Shown one piece after another: positions 1-7,000 of a DNA stretch of 15,821 nt. The first letter of the stretch is position 1. Each line of letters begins with the position of its first letter. The notes beneath the pieces are model-generated. The model ran no database searches. It was not told the origin of the DNA and saw nothing but the letters and a program-made list of their open reading frames with translations. Made by a program: the position numbers and the translations under genes. The stretch is from the NCBI GenBank assembly GCA_002453165.1, contig DKGH01000106.1, forward strand, positions 1 through 15,821, read 5' to 3'. Source of the stretch: Verrucomicrobia bacterium UBA6775 (lineage in GTDB: Bacteria > Verrucomicrobiota > Verrucomicrobiia > Limisphaerales > UBA1096).

Positions 1-1287
1 CGGCCGGTTTTCAATCAACACGGCCTCGAACAGCAACAGCGGCTCCAGCATCATGTGCATGCTGGTTCGATAGGCGTTCGCATAAAAAGTCGGGAACAAC
101 GTGCGATCCGGGGTCGCTGTGATGATGCGCTCCAACTGCAACCACTGAGCGGGAAAGCTGTCGCAAAATCGCTTGAGACGTTTGTCACTCAGCATCCGAT
201 CCACCTGCGCTGCGAGTACTGCCGGTTGATGGAGTGTTTGCTTTTCGGCCAACTCCAGCAGTTCGTCGTCGGGGATGCTGCCCCACAGGAAAAACGACAG
301 GCGCGAGGCCAGGTTGAAGTCATCCCGGACTCCCTTGATCGGTTGGTCGTACAGGTACAGAAAACGGGGCGAACACAACACTGCCGAGGCGATGTTCTTC
401 ATGCTTTTTTCAAACGGCACCCCGTCTTTCAGTTGCAATTTCACGTTCGCGGCGTAGCGCGAAACCAAATCCGGCGCAACCGGTCGGCGGAACGCCCGTC
501 GCAAAAATCTGGCCAAGCGCTCATGAACCAAACGGTCAAGCTCGTCCCCCTCGGCCTGCGATTCAGCGAAAAACTCTCCCCAGATGCCGCAGCGCTTGGC
601 CGTGAAATCGTTGCTGCTCATGATCGACTGGCTCAGCTTGTAAAACGCCTCCATCTGGATGGGCGACATCGAGAGGTGATCCCCGCGATTGTCGAATCCG
701 TGTTCCGCCCGCAGATCCTGCGGGAACGGCCCCACTCCAGCCAGACGCGGCTCGATCATTTGCGACTTGCCAAGCGGCCTGCTACCCACGTGCACCGTGT
801 CCGGCATTTTGCCCGACGCCGGGTCAAAGTAGCCGTAGCTGCGCATCATTTTCTCCGGCAACGAAAACACCTCCACTTTGAGTTCGAACAAATCTTTCAC
901 AGCGTTATTGTACTGAAATCGATTCATCCTCCGGATGGGTGTCTTGGGAAAAGTTGCTCGCTTGGCCAAGCCGAGCTTGAGCAGGTCGCGCAACTCCGCA
1001 ACAGCAGACTCCCGGATGTCCGGTTTTAATCCCGGTTCATCCTCGGGCGGCATGTCGCCGGTATCGATCACGTCGATAATGTCCTGCAACAGATCGATGT
1101 CGCCAGTCAGGTCACTGGTCGACTTGAAGTTTAGCAGATTGACCTTGCCCTTGGTTTTGCCGTTCTTGCCATGGCATTTGACGCAATGACTCTCGAACAC
1201 CTGCAGCACCGAATGATCCGCTGGGCACGCGATGCTGATGCCGGCAAAAACCAGCATCACCACGGCAATGAGTCTCGTCGCAATCAC
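1..1287 (-). CDS. DUF1592-type c-haem exported protein, C-terminus cut by window edge
   Basis: The visible 429 codons carry a Sec-type signal peptide (an Arg at residue 5, then a hydrophobic run to about residue 20). A class I haem-binding motif CVKCH follows at 35-39, and the GDMPPEDE signature of these haem domains at about 77-84. A DUF1587-like segment starts near residue 118 (IRRMNRFQYNN), a DUF1595-like segment lies at about 265-318 (RRAFRRPV, then CSPRFLYL), and DUF1592 starts near 323 (LASRLSFFLWGSIPDDELL) and is cut at the edge. DUF1588 and DUF1585 should follow outside. Compared with the paralogue at 11474-13930, the roughly 250-residue insert between DUF1587 and DUF1595 is missing. 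The start is uncertain: GTG at 1287 gives the best signal peptide; ATG at 1257 would remove its charged N-terminus. It lies 25 bp after the phosphatase gene, so the two are probably cotranscribed. Family function is unknown; an exported haem protein is the safe statement. Confidence 0.85.
   Translation of the reverse strand, partial: MIATRLIAVVMLVFAGISIACPADHSVLQVFESHCVKCHGKNGKTKGKVNLLNFKSTSDLTGDIDLLQDIIDVIDTGDMPPEDEPGLKPDIRESAVAELRDLLKLGLAKRATFPKTPIRRMNRFQYNNAVKDLFELKVEVFSLPEKMMRSYGYFDPASGKMPDTVHVGSRPLGKSQMIEPRLAGVGPFPQDLRAEHGFDNRGDHLSMSPIQMEAFYKLSQSIMSSNDFTAKRCGIWGEFFAESQAEGDELDRLVHERLARFLRRAFRRPVAPDLVSRYAANVKLQLKDGVPFEKSMKNIASAVLCSPRFLYLYDQPIKGVRDDFNLASRLSFFLWGSIPDDELLELAEKQTLHQPAVLAAQVDRMLSDKRLKRFCDSFPAQWLQLERIITATPDRTLFPTFYANAYRTSMHMMLEPLLLFEAVLIENRP
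960..971. repeat. Iterated palindrome GCTTGGCCAAGC, copy 1
   Basis: A 12-bp perfect palindrome inside the DUF1592-type gene at the left edge, read as Leu-Ala-Lys on the minus strand. Confidence 0.8.
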
Positions 1288-1314
1288 AACAGTTGCGCTT
1301 CGCCAAGCGCTGTT
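1288..1314 (-). promoter_or_regulatory. Hairpin filling the gap before the DUF1592-type gene
   Basis: On the minus strand an inner stem GCGCTT/AAGCGC (1310-1305 with 1300-1295) closes a GGCG loop. An outer stem AACA/TGTT (1314-1311 with 1291-1288) follows across a 3-nt bulge. It begins within the stop codon of the phosphatase gene and ends at the base before the proposed GTG start. There is no T-tract, so it is not a standard terminator. It could limit ribosome access to the next gene. The inner stem differs by one base from the iterated GCGCTTGGCCAAGCGC palindrome. Confidence 0.5.
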
Positions 1315-3262
1315 AAACGCTGACCTGCGCTTGGCCAGCCGCTGCCTTCGGCTTGGACACAACCCCCTTCAATGTTTTGGCGTCCGGCAATTCGCGGCCG
1401 ATCTTCACGGTGTGTTTCCCCTTGGAAAAAACCTTGGGCTGGAAACGTCCACCTCGCGAGCGGGTGGTGTAAAGCACCTCTCCACTCGCCTCCTCGACGA
1501 CCTGCACGACGCAGTCTTTGCCGTCTGCAAAAACATATTCAGGCAGATAACCGGCCACCTTGCGTCCGTCATTGGCCTCCTGCTTGACCGTGATCGGCCA
1601 ACCGGGGTACTGCGCCTTGTCTCCATCTTCCACGTCACAAAAACGGGGCCAACACTCGAAGGTCACCTCGCGTTTCTTTTTATTGAAACGGGCGATACCA
1701 AACCCGTCGGCGCGCTTGCGCTCATCGCTGCGGTCTTCGGGATTGGCGTAAGCCATCATCGAGATTTTGTTGCCAAGGCCGTCCTTGAAATCACCGGTCC
1801 ACGGTAGCGGACTGTCCGGCACGGGGTTCGGCCCCGGCTGTTCGTCGAGCGGATGCCACCAACGACCGTAAATCGTGTTCACCAAAGCCGGACCGGTGAA
1901 GCCGTAAGGCCCGTCCCCGTGCTCGTTGATGCCGTGCTTCACGACCACGGCAAGGTGCTGGTCACCACAAAGATGCACCGCCCAGGCGCGGCGAATGAGC
2001 GACAGCGCCCGGCGACTGGGAGTCTGCGGCCAGCCGTTGCAGTCCAGATCCGCTAGGAGTCGACTGTTTCGTCCGCCGTGCATGTGTACCGCCCCGCAAA
2101 ACGCGGTCTGCGACAGCACGCCCTTCATCTCGGCACCGGTCCAGTCCGCGCCCCAATCCTCGAGGAATTTTTCCTGACGCGGGCCAAGCAACTGCAACCC
2201 CGGCAGATCGATTTTATTCGGGTCATACTTCGGGTCATTGATGTGGTCGGGGCGTGGTCCCATTTTTGGAATCTTGCCCGCCGGGCCGCTCTTGAATTTT
2301 CGATCCTCTAGGATCGCAAAATCCACTCCCCCGATGTTCAGTCGGGTGAAGTAAACACCGATCTTCCTGCTCACCGGCTCAGGGTCGACTGGATCCGGCA
2401 GACTCGTGGTCTGCTGGCGCTGCACCTGATTCACGTACTTGACGGGATAACGGTAACCACCATCGGCATCGCCGCGAATGGTCGAGCGCTTCCCGCTCTC
2501 GCCCCAAACGTTGCCATGGCCGACGTCGTGATCGTCCGGGATGCAAACCGTCGGGCGATCGCGAATGACATCGCGGTACTGCAAGCCAAACTCAATCCAG
2601 CCGGTGGTGTGCTCGGTGTGCCGGTAGTGCTGGTCGCCACCGAAAAACAACAGGTCGGGATTGAGCCGCCGGAGATTCCTGACGATCTCATCACGCGGCC
2701 CGGTCGTGCGACTGGAGTTGCACGAAAGGTTTGCAACCACAATCTCGTCGCGGTCTACGGGATCACGACGGATGAGCCCTTCGAATTTCGCCTTCTCGCC
2801 GTGGCACACCCGGTACTTCACGTCATTGGTGTTGTCCCAGTCTTCAATCCGAAAATGAGCGTCCCATCCCGGATAATGCACTTCCGCCCTGGCCGCCACG
2901 CTCCATTTTTGACCGGGCAACATGAGTTCCAGTCGTGCCTCGCGCTTTTCGCCGGGCTTGAGGGGGAAGAGTTGTGCCGAGAGCTTCAGCACGCCCCCCT
3001 GATGGGTGTACATCGCGAATGCCACCACTTGATCCCTCGGCACGTTCATGCTCGGTGGCGCGCCCTTGCGTCCCCGAGGGGCAGGCTTGCCATTGTTGCC
3101 CGGGCGCTTCCACCACTCACCGGTGGTGAGCGTCTCAAGATTGGCAAACCCTTCTCCGAATAGTTTTTTACCATCCGCGGCACGCAGGAATTCCGGCGTG
3201 ATTGCCAGGCTACCGACTCCAACGGCAACGGTCTTGATTGCAGTACGACGATCGATTTTCAT
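1313..3262 (-). CDS. Tat-exported PhoD-like metallophosphatase
   Basis: A 649-residue protein. The ATG at 3262 is chosen because it puts a twin-arginine signal (MKIDRRTAIK, then a hydrophobic stretch ending near AADG) at the N-terminus; an upstream TTG at 3304 would add 14 residues before it. Metal-site motifs of the calcineurin-like/PhoD group are visible: NPDLLFFGGDQHY (GDQHY at 209-213), IPDDHDVGHGN (DDHD at 243-246) and a late HLCGDQHL (GDQH at 433-436). LGPRQEKFLEDW at about 360-371 matches the family's 'LGxxQxxWL' segment. The C-terminal 100 or so residues look like a beta-rich accessory region. Known PhoD enzymes are phosphodiesterases/monoesterases acting outside the cytoplasm; the substrate here is unknown. 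No clear Shine-Dalgarno. The preceding hairpin and a possible promoter suggest it begins a transcript that also carries the next gene. Confidence 0.85.
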   Translation of the reverse strand: MKIDRRTAIKTVAVGVGSLAITPEFLRAADGKKLFGEGFANLETLTTGEWWKRPGNNGKPAPRGRKGAPPSMNVPRDQVVAFAMYTHQGGVLKLSAQLFPLKPGEKREARLELMLPGQKWSVAARAEVHYPGWDAHFRIEDWDNTNDVKYRVCHGEKAKFEGLIRRDPVDRDEIVVANLSCNSSRTTGPRDEIVRNLRRLNPDLLFFGGDQHYRHTEHTTGWIEFGLQYRDVIRDRPTVCIPDDHDVGHGNVWGESGKRSTIRGDADGGYRYPVKYVNQVQRQQTTSLPDPVDPEPVSRKIGVYFTRLNIGGVDFAILEDRKFKSGPAGKIPKMGPRPDHINDPKYDPNKIDLPGLQLLGPRQEKFLEDWGADWTGAEMKGVLSQTAFCGAVHMHGGRNSRLLADLDCNGWPQTPSRRALSLIRRAWAVHLCGDQHLAVVVKHGINEHGDGPYGFTGPALVNTIYGRWWHPLDEQPGPNPVPDSPLPWTGDFKDGLGNKISMMAYANPEDRSDERKRADGFGIARFNKKKREVTFECWPRFCDVEDGDKAQYPGWPITVKQEANDGRKVAGYLPEYVFADGKDCVVQVVEEASGEVLYTTRSRGGRFQPKVFSKGKHTVKIGRELPDAKTLKGVVSKPKAAAGQAQVSV

Positions 3263-3266
3263 GACA

Positions 3267-3295
3267 CTTATTGGTGCAGCGGTTGTACCCGTCAA
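3267..3295 (-). promoter_or_regulatory. Possible sigma70-like promoter before the PhoD-like gene
   Basis: On the minus strand, TTGACG (3295-3290) lies 17 bp from AATAAG (3272-3267), matching five of six and four of six consensus bases. Transcription would begin at or very near the ATG at 3262, which implies a leaderless or almost leaderless message. Such matches arise by chance, so this is tentative. Confidence 0.25.
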
Positions 3296-3301
3296 CGACT
3301 C

Positions 3302-3340
3302 CAAATAACAGAAACTTCTGCCCCGGATGAGGACAGAAGT
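3302..3340 (-). terminator. Possible weak terminator after the DUF1080 gene
   Basis: Read on the minus strand, ACTTCTG (3340-3334) and CAGAAGT (3320-3314) form a 7-bp stem around a 13-nt loop, followed by the T-rich run TTTCTGTTATTT. It sits 24 bp past the DUF1080 stop codon and before the next gene. The stem is short and the T-run interrupted, so termination would be partial at best. Confidence 0.4.
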
Positions 3341-3363
3341 CGCGAAAAAGTTGTTCCGAAAAA

Positions 3364-3963
3364 TCAGGGCAGTTCGGCCAGTTTGATCTTTCGATAATCA
3401 ATGGCCATGACACGATTGCCGTGCAGTTGAATGCCAACCGGACCTTCCTCGATCGCTGAGTCCGATTTATAAGTCATCACTTTTTCACCCTGTAACCAAA
3501 CAGTGTACTGCTTATCCACGGCCTGAATCTTCATCGTGTTCCAGTCCTTGGGCTTGAGAAGTTTCTTGATGTTCTTCGCCTCAACCGGATAACCCTTGCC
3601 AGGAATGTACGGCGAACATGTCATATCCCGTTTAAGCGAGCCGGAAATCCCAATCTGAATCTGGTCTTTATTGCGAACGTGCACCCCGCTGTCCACCGTC
3701 CCCTCGCCGAAACGAAAATCAAATTCCATGACGAAGTTCCTAAATTTTTTCTTCGTCCAAAGAATTGATCCTTTTTTGTCCGGGCCATTTTTGATTTTCA
3801 ACACACCCTTTTCAACCGAGTACCACCCAGCCTTGTCATTCCCCTTGGGCACCGCCCAACCGGATAAATCCTTACCAGTGAAAATCGGCTTGAGTTTCGG
3901 ATCTGCCTCAACAGAAACAGACAAACTAATCAAGGCTGCGAATAAAACGAATTTGGACTTCAT
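3364..3963 (-). CDS. Exported DUF1080 (3-keto-disaccharide hydrolase family) protein
   Basis: A 199-residue protein. The ATG at 3963 gives a Sec signal peptide (MKSKFVLFAALISLSVSVEA); a GTG at 4011 would prepend 16 charged residues and is disfavoured. The whole mature chain is one DUF1080/PF06439 beta-sandwich: LFTG-type IFTGKDLSGW at 27-36, WTKKKFRNFVMEFDFRF, DSGVHVR at 91-97, DWNTMKI at 140-146, and the closing GPVGIQLHG (174-182) with RKIKLAEL. Characterised relatives cleave 3-keto-glycosides made by oxidation of sugar C3; other members may only bind carbohydrate. The gene sits 59 bp downstream of a sulfatase and is visibly AT-richer than its neighbours (the line 3721-3780 is 32% GC by hand count), so it may have a different history. 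No good Shine-Dalgarno. Confidence 0.88.
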   Translation of the reverse strand: MKSKFVLFAALISLSVSVEADPKLKPIFTGKDLSGWAVPKGNDKAGWYSVEKGVLKIKNGPDKKGSILWTKKKFRNFVMEFDFRFGEGTVDSGVHVRNKDQIQIGISGSLKRDMTCSPYIPGKGYPVEAKNIKKLLKPKDWNTMKIQAVDKQYTVWLQGEKVMTYKSDSAIEEGPVGIQLHGNRVMAIDYRKIKLAELP

Positions 3964-4022
3964 CTCGGAAAGGATTACCCAACGAAACTTGTAAGGCAAA
4001 GCTCTTTTCACAAATCAATCAG

Positions 4023-5492
4023 CTACTTTTTCTTCCGGCGCTTTGCCCGGCGAGCCATTGCCTCCCGTTCCTGTGTCTGGACGACTGACTCGCGAAACTC
4101 GGCGTCGTCCCTGCGCCTGAACGTCTCCAGCAACGGGTCATTAGTTTTCACCATCCAACGCTCCAGTTGCCTACGCAAACGGCCAAGCGCGGCTTGATGC
4201 CCGGAGCTGTCGATCAGGTTTTTCAGGCAGTCGGGGTCGGCCGCAACGTCGTACAATTCCTCCGGCACACGGTACTTGTACAAGGCCAAGCGCTTGGCCA
4301 AGCGCGGGTCCGACTTGGCCAAGGCGGCCATCCGGCGATAGGTCACCGTGCCGGTTGTCGCGGTGGCAAAGACACGCTCACCGTTCGACCACGGGTTAAA
4401 AATATAGAGGTACTTTTTGGACTGAATCGCCCGCATGGGATCGCGCGATGCTCCGGAGTTCTCGTTGTACTCCTTGATGACATGCCCCCAGCCCTTCCGC
4501 TTTTGGCCCTTGATCAACGGCAGAAATGAGCGGCCATCGAGGCGTTTCGGATGCTTTGCCTCGGCGATGTCGAGCAGGGTTGGCAACATGTCCACGGCGG
4601 AAACCATGTGTCGTTTGTCGATCGCTCCAGCCTTGGTCACCCCCGGCCAGCGAACGATCCACGGGGAGTGAGTGCTGTGGTGGTACAGCTGCGTCTTGGC
4701 AAACGGCAGCGGCATCCCGTGGTCGGAGAGGAATACCACGACCGTGTTTTTGGCTTCGCCACTCTTGTCGAGTGCCTCGAGGATTTTGCCCACGCAATCA
4801 TCAGCACGCCGCACGCTGGAATAGTACAAGGCGAGTTCCTTCCGCACTTCCGGATCGTCGAAAAGAAAACCGGGAATCGGCACTTCGTCCGCCTTGAAAA
4901 TTCGCGACGGCACATGCGGATCCTCGCCACCACCCTTGACCTTGCTCCAAAACGGCTTGTGCGGATCGGACACATTCACCACAAGACAAAACGGCTTACC
5001 TGCGGCCTTGGCCTTTTGGATTCCATCGGTCGTGGAGATCCCGAACGACTCGGCATCCTTGTAGTGCGCTTTTGAACCATCAGGCAAGGTGTCGAGATTG
5101 GCATCCCAAGCGTACGGCTGGTAAGGAGTGGAGTGCGACACCTTGCCCCGAATGCCGGTGAAGTAACCGGCATTTTTCATCAGGTCGACCATGTGCGGCC
5201 AGCCGGGATTCTTCACCTGATAAAAGCCTTCGACCTTGTTGTTGTGGGAGATCAGACCAGAGAACATCACGTTGCGCCCGGGCATACAGTTGCCAACAGT
5301 CATGTGCGCGTGGGCGAAGCGCAGGCTCTGCTTGGCCAAGCGATCGATATTCGGCGTGGTGTCGGGCAGCTTGGCACCAAACGCCCCGATCGAGTCGGCG
5401 CTCATGTCGTCCACGGTGATCATCAAAATGTTCACCGGCGCCGCATGCAGCGTCCCGGCAAACAATCCAATTAATAGGATTAGTTTCTTCAT
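4023..5492 (-). CDS. Exported sulfatase, CMPGR type
   Basis: A 489-residue type I (formylglycine) sulfatase with a Sec signal peptide (MKKLILLIGLFAGTLHA). Metal ligands D28-D29 lie in ITVDDM. The modification motif is CMPGR with C69 as the expected formylglycine; the fourth position is Gly rather than the usual Ser or Ala. GKVSH (about 116-120), SDPHKPF (H178) and FLSDHGM (D257, H258) supply further active-site residues. Sulfate-ester hydrolysis in the periplasm or outside the cell is expected, and a formylglycine-generating enzyme must be encoded elsewhere. The C-terminus ends in a very basic tail (REAMARRAKRRKKK) that could hold the enzyme on polyanionic substrate or envelope. The gene starts 11 bp after the previous sulfatase, with no evident Shine-Dalgarno, so translational coupling is likely. 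The substrate cannot be told from sequence alone. Confidence 0.93.
   Translation of the reverse strand: MKKLILLIGLFAGTLHAAPVNILMITVDDMSADSIGAFGAKLPDTTPNIDRLAKQSLRFAHAHMTVGNCMPGRNVMFSGLISHNNKVEGFYQVKNPGWPHMVDLMKNAGYFTGIRGKVSHSTPYQPYAWDANLDTLPDGSKAHYKDAESFGISTTDGIQKAKAAGKPFCLVVNVSDPHKPFWSKVKGGGEDPHVPSRIFKADEVPIPGFLFDDPEVRKELALYYSSVRRADDCVGKILEALDKSGEAKNTVVVFLSDHGMPLPFAKTQLYHHSTHSPWIVRWPGVTKAGAIDKRHMVSAVDMLPTLLDIAEAKHPKRLDGRSFLPLIKGQKRKGWGHVIKEYNENSGASRDPMRAIQSKKYLYIFNPWSNGERVFATATTGTVTYRRMAALAKSDPRLAKRLALYKYRVPEELYDVAADPDCLKNLIDSSGHQAALGRLRRQLERWMVKTNDPLLETFRRRDDAEFRESVVQTQEREAMARRAKRRKKK
4290..4305. repeat. Iterated palindrome GCGCTTGGCCAAGCGC, copy 2 (longest)
   Basis: The longest copy, a 16-bp perfect palindrome in the 3' part of the CMPGR sulfatase gene, read as Arg-Leu-Ala-Lys-Arg. 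Confidence 0.85.
4314..4323. repeat. Iterated palindrome CTTGGCCAAG, copy 3
   Basis: A 10-bp core copy 8 bp from copy 2, making a closely spaced pair in the same sulfatase gene; read as Leu-Ala-Lys. Confidence 0.75.
5330..5341. repeat. Iterated palindrome GCTTGGCCAAGC, copy 4
   Basis: A 12-bp copy at the IDRLAKQ segment of the CMPGR sulfatase, a position where sulfatases often have 'D-R-L-A'; protein conservation may explain part of it. Confidence 0.75.
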
Positions 5493-5503
5493 GTGAATTG
5501 AAA

Positions 5504-7000
5504 TTAGTTGCGCTTGCGTCCGCTATGAAACGGGGAATCCTGCGGAATCTTCTGAATCGGTGTGACCTTTTTCGGCAGCGCGTTGGCCAAGCGAATCTTC
5601 ACCTTGGCCAAGCGCGGATCGGCGATCAGGTTTTTGAATTCATGCGGATCCTTCTCCAGGTCGTACAATTCCTCAAATCCATCACCGTACCGGATGAACC
5701 GATACCGGGAATCCGCCACGGCCAGCGACGGGGTTTTCTCGTTCCAGAATTGAAAGGCCGTCAATGCCATCCGATCACGCGGCGCATTGGGATTCTTCAA
5801 TTGCGGCACCAGCGAAACACCTGTGCACAACTCCGGCACCGGCAACCCCGCCAATTCACAGAGAGTTGGATAAATGTCCGTGAGGGTGGTCGGCTGTCGC
5901 GTGGAGGCACCATCGCGACTCACCCCAGGAGCATGCACAAAAAACGGCACGCGAGTCGTCTGATCCCACAGGGCAAATTTCTCCCAGTTTTGTTTTTCGC
6001 CGATGTGAAATCCGTGATCACTCCACAAAACGATGACGGTGTTGTCCTTCATCGGCGAGGCGTCCAGCGCATCCAGCAATCGACCCAGTTGATGATCCAC
6101 GTAGCTGATGCTCGCGAGATAGCCCTGCATGAATTTTTTCCACTGATTATTATCCGTCACCCACTTGTGCCAACCCTGCCGGCCGTGACTGTGCGCGTCC
6201 GCAATGTCATCCTGAAGATGCTTCGGTAGCTGGACCTCATCCAGCGGATAAAGATCGAACCAACGCTTGGACACCTCCCACGGGATGTGCGGACGGAAGA
6301 GGCCCACTGCGAGAAACAACGGCTTGTCGCCCGGTTGTTTCATCTGTTCGATAGCCCAGTCCGTGACAAGGTGGTCGCCGTAGCTCTCCTCTGGTTGAGG
6401 CAATGGTGCCGCACCAAACAACTGGCTGCTGGAGTGCCCGCCAAGCGGACGACCCTTGGTCAAACCGGCATCCATATCCGACACCAGTTTCGGCCTTGGC
6501 CAATCGGCCGAAATCGGGTCGTTGGGATCGCCGCGATAATCGTCCCACGCCTCGGGATCATTTTGTGAGTCCCCCGGCGTCCACTGTAGCGTGTGAAAAA
6601 TCTTTCCCCCACCAAGCGCCCGGTAGCCGTGATTGCGAAAATGCTGGGACAACACCACCGCGTTTTCGAGCATCGCCGACTCATGACGCCACCTCGGCCC
6701 ATGTGCTCCGAACATGTTCCGGTAAATCCCCGACTTCACCGGGTGCACACCGGTCATCACCGCAACACGCGACGGGTGGCACGCCGGCGCGGCACAGTGC
6801 GCGTTGGCGAACGTCACCGAGCGCTTGGCCAAGCGATCGAAATTCGGCGTCTTGATTCCGGGATGATTATCCAGCGGCGAAATGTAGTCGTTCATGTCGT
6901 CGATCGAAATGAACAACACATGCGGCTTAGCCAAGCCGGCTCCCGCCACCAAAAAAAATCCAAATAGCAAACTGCACAGTTTCATAGTTCTCATTCTCAT
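5504..7000 (-). CDS. Exported iduronate-2-sulfatase-like sulfatase
   Basis: A 498-residue type I sulfatase. After a signal peptide (h-region about 8-22, cut near LAKPH) come the metal ligands D34-D35 in ISIDDMNDY, TPNFDRLAKR, and the canonical CHPSR motif with C74 as the formylglycine precursor. GGKIFH (K133, H136), GLFRPHIPW (H238) and LWSDHGFHIGEKQNWEKF (D328, H329) follow. The pattern resembles the iduronate-2-sulfatase branch, common in planctomycete and verrucomicrobial genomes, so a sulfated uronate or fucose polymer is a plausible but unproven substrate. The ATG at 7000 directly abuts the stop of the DUF1501 gene; in-frame ATGs at codons 3 and 6 are alternative starts, and codon 6 gives a more usual signal peptide. 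No clear Shine-Dalgarno, so translation probably depends on the upstream gene. Confidence 0.93.
   Translation of the reverse strand: MRMRTMKLCSLLFGFFLVAGAGLAKPHVLFISIDDMNDYISPLDNHPGIKTPNFDRLAKRSVTFANAHCAAPACHPSRVAVMTGVHPVKSGIYRNMFGAHGPRWRHESAMLENAVVLSQHFRNHGYRALGGGKIFHTLQWTPGDSQNDPEAWDDYRGDPNDPISADWPRPKLVSDMDAGLTKGRPLGGHSSSQLFGAAPLPQPEESYGDHLVTDWAIEQMKQPGDKPLFLAVGLFRPHIPWEVSKRWFDLYPLDEVQLPKHLQDDIADAHSHGRQGWHKWVTDNNQWKKFMQGYLASISYVDHQLGRLLDALDASPMKDNTVIVLWSDHGFHIGEKQNWEKFALWDQTTRVPFFVHAPGVSRDGASTRQPTTLTDIYPTLCELAGLPVPELCTGVSLVPQLKNPNAPRDRMALTAFQFWNEKTPSLAVADSRYRFIRYGDGFEELYDLEKDPHEFKNLIADPRLAKVKIRLANALPKKVTPIQKIPQDSPFHSGRKRN
5603..5612. repeat. Iterated palindrome CTTGGCCAAG, copy 5
   Basis: A 10-bp core copy near the 3' end of the iduronate-2-sulfatase-like gene (DPRLAKVKI). 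A near copy, CGTTGGCCAAGCG, lies at 5581-5593. Confidence 0.75.
6822..6835. repeat. Iterated palindrome CGCTTGGCCAAGCG, copy 6
   Basis: A 14-bp copy at the FDRLAKR segment of the iduronate-2-sulfatase-like gene, equivalent to the site of copy 4 in the other sulfatase. A near copy, GGCTTAGCCAAGCC, lies at 6924-6937 at the signal-peptide end. Confidence 0.8.

Noticed and set aside
55..1029. Open frame on the plus strand (324 codons)
   Set aside because: Opposite the truncated DUF1592-type gene, whose haem motif, DUF1587, DUF1595 and DUF1592 segments are unambiguous; the plus-strand product matches nothing I recognise.
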